19,253 nucleotides of DNA from positions 1-19,253 of the forward strand of contig JAAYFR010000196.1 of the NCBI GenBank assembly GCA_012728155.1, written 5' to 3'. Under the pieces are notes generated by a model. It did not search any database and had not been told where the DNA came from. It worked only from the letters and a program-made list of their open reading frames with translations. This document shows, one piece after another, positions 14,670 to 19,253 of the stretch. Made by a program: the position numbers and the translations under genes. Every line of letters begins with the position of its first letter. Within the stretch, counting starts at the first letter, position 1. This DNA comes from Bacteroidales bacterium (GTDB taxonomy: Bacteria > Bacteroidota > Bacteroidia > Bacteroidales > Dysgonomonadaceae).

Positions 14670-16193
14670 TTATTTCGGCATTTCGGGTAAGGTGAAGCCG
14701 TTTTCATAAGCATGGCTGATCCATTCGTTCGCCATCTCCAGGGCATTGAATTCTGCGAACCGCCGATCGAATTTGGGATCGCCGTCGATTACCGAATATT
14801 CATCGAGGGTGACAATCTTGATCTTGTCGGATGGAGATATGTTGGTAAATTGCATCTTTTCCCCGTCCCACTGCAGCTCCCGGTGGAGCCCCTGCAAGCC
14901 GGAAAGGCGCACCGCCAATACTCCCATGACCACCATTTCGTTGAATGGCCCCGAAAACCGGAAATTAGAGGATGCTTCACGTCTGTTCCTTGGGGACTCC
15001 TTGCAGGCCCTGATCCAGTCTTGTTCATGGGCGTTGGTATCCCAAATATTGCCGTTCCCTCCCTTGATACGGGGAATGGTCGGTTCGGGCTGTTTGAAAT
15101 CTGCCATCAACGATGTGGGCAGCAGAGTGAGATCCATTCCGTAACAGCCTGTCATGATTTTTCCTTTGGTACCTACGCGGATAATTCCACCGTTGGAATC
15201 GCCCATCATCTCCCCATCTTTGAGCTCTTCCGGCCTGTCGGGCAGTAACCCGCCGTCGTACCAGTGTACGGTCACTTCGGGCATATTCACTTTCCCTTTC
15301 GCCGGCCGTGCCGGAAACTTGTAGCTTACTTTCTGTGCTTGTGGGGGAGAATAGAGATTCGATAATGTGGAACTGGCTGAGACACTTATCGGATATTTCA
15401 AATCCAATGCCCAGTAGAGCGGATCCATGATATGGCAGGCCATGTCGCCCAACGCTCCGGTACCGAAATCCCAGAACCCACGCCAGTTCCATGGGGTGTA
15501 GGCGGGGTCGTAAGGCCGTTTTTTTGCCGGCCCTATAAAAAGGTCCCAATCCAACGTCTCTGGAACGGGCACCCCTCCCTTGGGTTCACCCAGCCCTTGG
15601 GGCCAGATGGGTCGGTCGGTCCAGCAATGGGCTTCATATACATCGCCGATCACCCCCGATTGTACCCATTCGGCTAGCTGCCGACACCAGTCGAACGAGT
15701 TGCCCTGATTACCCATCTGGGTGGCCACCTTGTATTTGTCGGTGAGTTTGGTGAGCAATCTCGATTCATAGACGGAATGGGTCAGCGGTTTCTGTACGTA
15801 TGCATGTTTTCCCAGTGTGATGGCATGTGCCGCCACCCCGGCATGGGTATGGTCGGGGGTTGCCACCATGATGGCGTCGATTGATTTGCCTATCTGGTCG
15901 AACATCACCCGCCAGTCTTTGAACTGTTTGGCTTTGGGATAATCATTGAATGTCTTGGCAGCATACTTCCAGTCGATATCGCAGAGCGCCACGATATTGT
16001 CTGTCTTCATGTTTGCCAGGTTGCGGCGTCCTACTCCCCCCACGCCGATGCCGGCGATATTGAGTTTGTCACTGGGAGAGGTGTATCCTCTTGCTTTCCC
16101 CAGTACGCTATTGGGGACAATGGTAAGACCGGCAGCTCCTATGGCTGCGGTCTTTAAGAAATGTCTACGTGAATAGGTTGTCATAAGATGCAT
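14670..16193 (-). CDS. Tat-exported Gfo/Idh/MocA family NAD(P)-dependent oxidoreductase
   Basis: A 507-residue glucose-fructose-oxidoreductase-type enzyme. The N-terminus has a Tat signal (YSRRHFLKTAAIGAAGLTIV), so it is exported folded with its cofactor. The Rossmann motif is KLNIAGIGVGGVGRRN (GIGVGG from 48), then ALCDIDW. ATPDHTHAG and AYVQKPLTHS follow; Lys135 matches the catalytic lysine of the EKP motif, here QKP as is common in Bacteroidetes members. FGTGALGDMACHIMD supplies the active-site Asp250 and His254. Length fits the long exported subgroup. It could oxidise a sugar or glycoside, perhaps at C3, using tightly bound NAD(P); this is inferred from family. A second ATG at 16184 also leaves the Tat motif intact. 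It lies 12 bp downstream of the DUF4855 gene. Confidence 0.88.
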   Translation of the reverse strand: MHLMTTYSRRHFLKTAAIGAAGLTIVPNSVLGKARGYTSPSDKLNIAGIGVGGVGRRNLANMKTDNIVALCDIDWKYAAKTFNDYPKAKQFKDWRVMFDQIGKSIDAIMVATPDHTHAGVAAHAITLGKHAYVQKPLTHSVYESRLLTKLTDKYKVATQMGNQGNSFDWCRQLAEWVQSGVIGDVYEAHCWTDRPIWPQGLGEPKGGVPVPETLDWDLFIGPAKKRPYDPAYTPWNWRGFWDFGTGALGDMACHIMDPLYWALDLKYPISVSASSTLSNLYSPPQAQKVSYKFPARPAKGKVNMPEVTVHWYDGGLLPDRPEELKDGEMMGDSNGGIIRVGTKGKIMTGCYGMDLTLLPTSLMADFKQPEPTIPRIKGGNGNIWDTNAHEQDWIRACKESPRNRREASSNFRFSGPFNEMVVMGVLAVRLSGLQGLHRELQWDGEKMQFTNISPSDKIKIVTLDEYSVIDGDPKFDRRFAEFNALEMANEWISHAYENGFTLPEMPK

Positions 16194-16205
16194 TATTTCG
16201 TTTGA

Positions 16206-17333
16206 TTATTGATGTTTTTGTCTTTTTATGATCATATCGGTTAGTCTATTGTAGAGTGCGATATCTGAAGATTCCTGTGATTGTGACAATCGAAAAAAGG
16301 CGTCGCCTCCCTGATAATAGGCAATATTTAGAGAGTCGAACACTTCATATTGGGTGAATACATCCAAGTAGTCATTTAATCTATATCCCCATCCGTTCTT
16401 GGCCAACACTCTTTCGTCAAATTCAACTTCCATATTCATACCATGGATTTTAGCCCTTTTGCAAGCCTCTTCCAGTTGTGAGTAAGGCACGTTTTCATTG
16501 AAAAAATAATTGGGCTGATAGTAGACCTGGTTAAAGCCCAGTCTCTCCCATTCCTGATAGCCATCCGAATTGAAGTAGGGAATCCAGTAAAAATCGTAAC
16601 CCTTTTGGTAAACGATATCTGCAATATGTTTCGCCAGGTCCCTACTGTTTGTCGCCTCCTCGGCTAACCAGTAAAAACCGACTAATTCCAGGTATTCGAA
16701 CTCTGCTTTTTTAAAAAGTTGCTCAGCATATTCTATGTACCATTTGCAAGCAGCTATCCGATCTTCACCATTGGAGAAATCTAACTCTCTATTTCCCAAT
16801 TTTCCCCAATCTTTCTGATTGGGTATGGGTTCAGGGATAGTGATGACGATTTTCCTTTTCTCATACTTGTTGGATAGGGTCTTGTTTTTCATAAGATCTT
16901 CTATGCGGGCGTTGAGCGCATCTATTGCATTGTTCTCTCTAAAAAAATTATGAAGAAGATTTTCCCACTCAATTTTTCGAGCGGCCAACTTCTCATAGCC
17001 GGATGCGAATCCTCGGCCATTTCCATCTTTGATCTCTAAAAATAGAAATCCGTCGAATAGCCATTTCTGCTTCCCCTCTTTTGTCGAATAAATATAAGGC
17101 GAAAAATGATCTTTATCCCATTTTATACTCCGGTGAGCACCTCCATCATAAATCAAGACCAGATCTTTGGGCACTGCTTTATGATTTTTTACATTTTCCA
17201 GCTGCATTTCTCCCTGAGAGACGACCTCTTTATCCTCTTCGTAACTGATTGAATGGAGGCCCATGGTTGCTGTGATTATTAGGATAAAGAGCAGGTAGGA
17301 GGATAGTTTACACAATGGTTTCATTCTTTCCAT
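16206..17333 (-). CDS. DUF4855-family exported protein, function unknown
   Basis: A 375-residue protein with an N-terminal hydrophobic signal (KLSSYLLFILIITATMG) and no obvious lipobox, so secreted or periplasmic. The mature sequence matches DUF4855 as I know it: LVLIYDGGAHRSIKWDKDHF, WLFDGFLFLEIKDGNG and RKIVITIPEPIPNQKDWG. Further on, Glu225-Glu226 in VGFYWLAEEA and Glu302/Glu304 in MNMEVEFDE fall at the ends of predicted strands, the pattern expected for a TIM-barrel hydrolase. No activity is known to me for the family. The first 26 bp overlap the end of the epimerase gene, indicating coupled translation; an alternative ATG at 17324 overlaps too. The neighbours suggest a carbohydrate role. 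Confidence 0.75.
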   Translation of the reverse strand: MERMKPLCKLSSYLLFILIITATMGLHSISYEEDKEVVSQGEMQLENVKNHKAVPKDLVLIYDGGAHRSIKWDKDHFSPYIYSTKEGKQKWLFDGFLFLEIKDGNGRGFASGYEKLAARKIEWENLLHNFFRENNAIDALNARIEDLMKNKTLSNKYEKRKIVITIPEPIPNQKDWGKLGNRELDFSNGEDRIAACKWYIEYAEQLFKKAEFEYLELVGFYWLAEEATNSRDLAKHIADIVYQKGYDFYWIPYFNSDGYQEWERLGFNQVYYQPNYFFNENVPYSQLEEACKRAKIHGMNMEVEFDERVLAKNGWGYRLNDYLDVFTQYEVFDSLNIAYYQGGDAFFRLSQSQESSDIALYNRLTDMIIKRQKHQ

Positions 17334-18510
17334 GATTTAAATTATCCATTATTTTCCAACATTGATATAATCCTCTTGGCACATGGAAGCAACCTTTCCA
17401 TTTTCCTCCTTTCAGATCTAACAGTACTTCTCCACGACGGTTCAGATAACCCCACCACTCCGGATATTCCGGATCTTTAAAGTGACTCCAAGTGTAGTCA
17501 TGCACTTTCTTGAACCATTGGAGAGACTCTTCTGACCCAGTCAATTGATACCCTTTTAATAAGGATATTAGTGTTTCTATGTGTACCCACCAAAGTTTCT
17601 GATCCCATTCCAACTGCTGTGGGGGAAATCCCTTCCTGTCCAAGAAATAGTAGATGCCGCCATACTCTTTGTCCCACCCATATTCTACGATGTTCAGGGT
17701 TGTTTCCACTGCCTTTTGAATCAGCTCCGACCGATTCAGGCGTACCCCCAACTCCATGATAAACCACATTGCTTCGATCCCGTGACCAGGATTAATCAAA
17801 CGACCATCGAAAGAGTCCGATAAACTGTTATCCGCATTTAGGTTCTCTACTATGATACCTCCCAGCTCTGGACGCAAAAACAGCTCCATCACTTCATGAA
17901 TGCACTCTTTCATTGTCTGTTCTACGATTTCCTTCTCAAGCAGAAATTCGATCTCCAATGTTAGGTTACAGAGAATCATCGGTAAGGAAAAACCTTTGAG
18001 TGGGCGAGTACCGGGGTAAGCCTTATTCCATTTTCCTTTCGGATTGTCTTTCCTGGAAAGGATTGCTGCGAAAGTACGTGCGGCAATGTCGGCATATTCC
18101 TGATTGCCGGTTGCAAGGCTTAATTGCCCAAACGCCATGGCAGCAAAGGTGTTGGAGAAAATATTGTAGGGCTCCACCAAGGGCTTCCCTTCCCGGGTGA
18201 GTGAAAAGTACCAGTTGAAGTTGTCATCATGCCCAAATTTCTTTAAGAACTCAGCTCCCTGTATAGCACATGCCAACCATTCCTGTCGTTTCTCAACCTT
18301 ATTATATAACATGGAGAACATCCATACCTGTCGACCTTGGAGCCAAATAAATTTATCAGTGTCAAACGGATTGCCCCTCCTGTCGAGGCAAGTGAAGTAT
18401 CCTCCAAACTCTTTGTCTTGAGAGTGTGATAACCAAAAAGGAATCACATTTTCGATCAATTCCGTTTTGTATTTTGATGCTAATGTGTTAAAACTACTCA
18501 TTTCGTCCAT
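17308..18510 (-). CDS. AGE family N-acylglucosamine 2-epimerase
   Basis: Cytosolic (alpha/alpha)6-barrel epimerase of 400 residues, the normal length, without a signal peptide. It interconverts C2 epimers of a sugar with a free reducing end. The catalytic set is intact: Arg60 in WLQGRQVWMFS, His243 and Glu246 in NPGHGIEAMWF, His310 in WWVHIETL and His376 in GCFHVPRGL. NPGHxIEA and CFHVPR are closer to the N-acyl-D-glucosamine 2-epimerase/renin-binding-protein branch than to cellobiose 2-epimerases, so GlcNAc/ManNAc is a reasonable guess, but specificity is not certain. It is the first gene of the eight-gene unit, behind a clear -33/-7 promoter. MSSFNTLAS at 18501 is an alternative start. Confidence 0.88.
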   Translation of the reverse strand: MDEMSSFNTLASKYKTELIENVIPFWLSHSQDKEFGGYFTCLDRRGNPFDTDKFIWLQGRQVWMFSMLYNKVEKRQEWLACAIQGAEFLKKFGHDDNFNWYFSLTREGKPLVEPYNIFSNTFAAMAFGQLSLATGNQEYADIAARTFAAILSRKDNPKGKWNKAYPGTRPLKGFSLPMILCNLTLEIEFLLEKEIVEQTMKECIHEVMELFLRPELGGIIVENLNADNSLSDSFDGRLINPGHGIEAMWFIMELGVRLNRSELIQKAVETTLNIVEYGWDKEYGGIYYFLDRKGFPPQQLEWDQKLWWVHIETLISLLKGYQLTGSEESLQWFKKVHDYTWSHFKDPEYPEWWGYLNRRGEVLLDLKGGKWKGCFHVPRGLYQCWKIMDNLNHGKNETIV

Positions 18511-18544
18511 TTTGCCTCATAATTTAATTCTATTAGAACTTATG

Positions 18545-18576
18545 TAAAGATAATTGTTTTAAAATATATTTGCAAA
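18545..18576 (-). promoter_or_regulatory. Bacteroidetes-type promoter of the epimerase-to-MFS operon
   Basis: On the minus strand a -33 box TTTG (18576-18573) and a -7 box TATCTTTA (18552-18545, one mismatch to TAnnTTTG) are separated by exactly 20 bp, within the 19-21 bp seen for Bacteroides promoters. Transcription would start about 30 bp before the epimerase ATG. The rest of the 262-bp gap (18511-18772) is very AT-rich, and I see no gene or clear terminator in it. Confidence 0.68.
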
Positions 18577-18772
18577 TTAAAATCAATAAATCTGTATATG
18601 CAAGTATATAAGTAAAATAATTTATTATATTTTCGCAATTAACAAAATTTAATTGTTGTTATCAGTGAAAAGCTGTTTTTCCAAGTTGAAAAATCATGGT
18701 TGTTGAAATTGAATTGATTGAGAAGATGAAATAGGAGAGGCGATGAGATGATTTTATCCACGAAAAAAACAT

Positions 18773-19253
18773 TTAAGAAAGTCGATTTAAAAATTGTGTC
18801 GCCTCTGACAAGGAGTTTTTTTTCCCCACGTCGATCATTCTTAGATTATTTGGGATATAGGAGGTTACGATCTCTTTGTCACATATAGTGAGGTAGAAAT
18901 CAATGATGGAAAAACGGTCGGGAAATGTGGTCATATACCGAAAAATGGCTGGATCGAGGATTTGAATGCCGGCAAATGCCAGTTTCCGATAATGTCTAGG
19001 GTTGAAATTTGAAAGTGGCGATTTCACTTCACCGGTCGATTCATTGATCCATCCTCTTAAATAATTTTCGTTGTCGAAAAGGAGATATCGGGATGTTTTA
19101 CGTGCGCTACAGACAAGTGTGGCGAGTGGTGGATGGGATTGTTTTTTGGTTTGATTTTGTATGATCTCTTCGTACAACTTCCGTAGATTGATATTGGAAA
19201 GGATATCTACGTTATGTGTCAGAAAGGGTCTATTGTCGTTGAAAAATGGGGAT
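18773..19253 (-). CDS. Sugar-1-phosphate nucleotidyltransferase (MurU/GlmU-like), 5' part outside window
   Basis: About 159 codons of the C-terminal part of an NTP-transferase; the reading frame stays open to the right edge. The first visible residues, SPFFNDNRPFLTHNVDILSN, hold the metal-binding Asp of the Rossmann-like nucleotidyltransferase core. TLVCSARKTSRYLLFDNEN, RGWINESTGEVKSP and KLAFAGIQILDPAIF follow. FSIIDFYLTICDKE and NLRMIDVGKKNSLSEAT complete the C-terminus without a left-handed helix domain. Such enzymes form NDP-sugars from a sugar 1-phosphate; the small Bacteroidetes version resembles MurNAc-1-phosphate uridylyltransferase. A TTG at 19177 could be mistaken for a start, but family homology clearly continues past it. 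It is separated by 262 bp from the epimerase gene, which has its own promoter. Confidence 0.83.
   Translation of the reverse strand, partial: SPFFNDNRPFLTHNVDILSNINLRKLYEEIIQNQTKKQSHPPLATLVCSARKTSRYLLFDNENYLRGWINESTGEVKSPLSNFNPRHYRKLAFAGIQILDPAIFRYMTTFPDRFSIIDFYLTICDKEIVTSYIPNNLRMIDVGKKNSLSEATQFLNRLS

Noticed and set aside
8462..18510. Classical polysaccharide utilisation locus.
   Set aside because: No SusC or SusD homologue, and no hybrid two-component or ECF sigma/anti-sigma regulator, is present in the window, so the term is not justified here.

Overview
The window looks like a chromosomal segment of a Bacteroidales bacterium, possibly Dysgonomonadaceae-like, though the rank below order is a guess. 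Four things point there. Several intergenic gaps carry the Bacteroidetes -7 element TAnnTTTG. Shine-Dalgarno sites are weak. grpE-dnaJ stands apart from dnaK. Several families (DUF4494, DUF4434, DUF4855, Tat-exported Gfo/Idh/MocA) are typical of this phylum. I see no tRNA, rRNA, CRISPR array, insertion sequence or origin, and no gene-free stretch longer than 300 bases.

Left part (1-3135). Two minus-strand membrane proteins come first: a 3'-truncated APC-type basic amino acid antiporter and a DUF554 protein. A divergent promoter region follows, then a tightly coupled plus-strand pair, DUF4494 and the YggS PLP-homeostasis protein.

Middle (3136-8237). A dihydroorotate-dehydrogenase-like flavoprotein that lacks the usual catalytic cysteine sits 9 bp upstream of a LysR regulator. 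The regulator has the OxyR peroxide-sensing cysteine pair. Facing it is the scar of an AAA-type ATPase gene: promoter, start and about 24 N-terminal codons are joined out of frame to the last 80 or so codons. An HD-domain hydrolase and the grpE-dnaJ chaperone operon follow, closed by a strong bidirectional terminator.

Right part (8462-18510). Eight minus-strand genes read as one catabolic unit. In transcription order they encode an AGE-family sugar 2-epimerase, a DUF4855 protein, a Tat-type Gfo/Idh/MocA oxidoreductase, a lipoprotein sugar isomerase/epimerase, a Tat-type FAD oxidoreductase, a GHL10-like lipoprotein that seems to have lost the middle of its barrel, a Tat/lipoprotein DUF4434 protein, and an MFS sugar importer. 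A good -33/-7 promoter lies upstream of the epimerase gene. Six of the eight products carry export signals. My inference is a periplasmic, redox-assisted glycoside-degrading system that feeds an imported monosaccharide, perhaps an N-acylated sugar, to the cytosolic epimerase. It recalls the 3-keto-glycoside pathway of Bacteroides but lacks the DUF1080 lyase, at least within the window.

The right edge cuts a minus-strand sugar-1-phosphate nucleotidyltransferase gene that is probably a separate unit.
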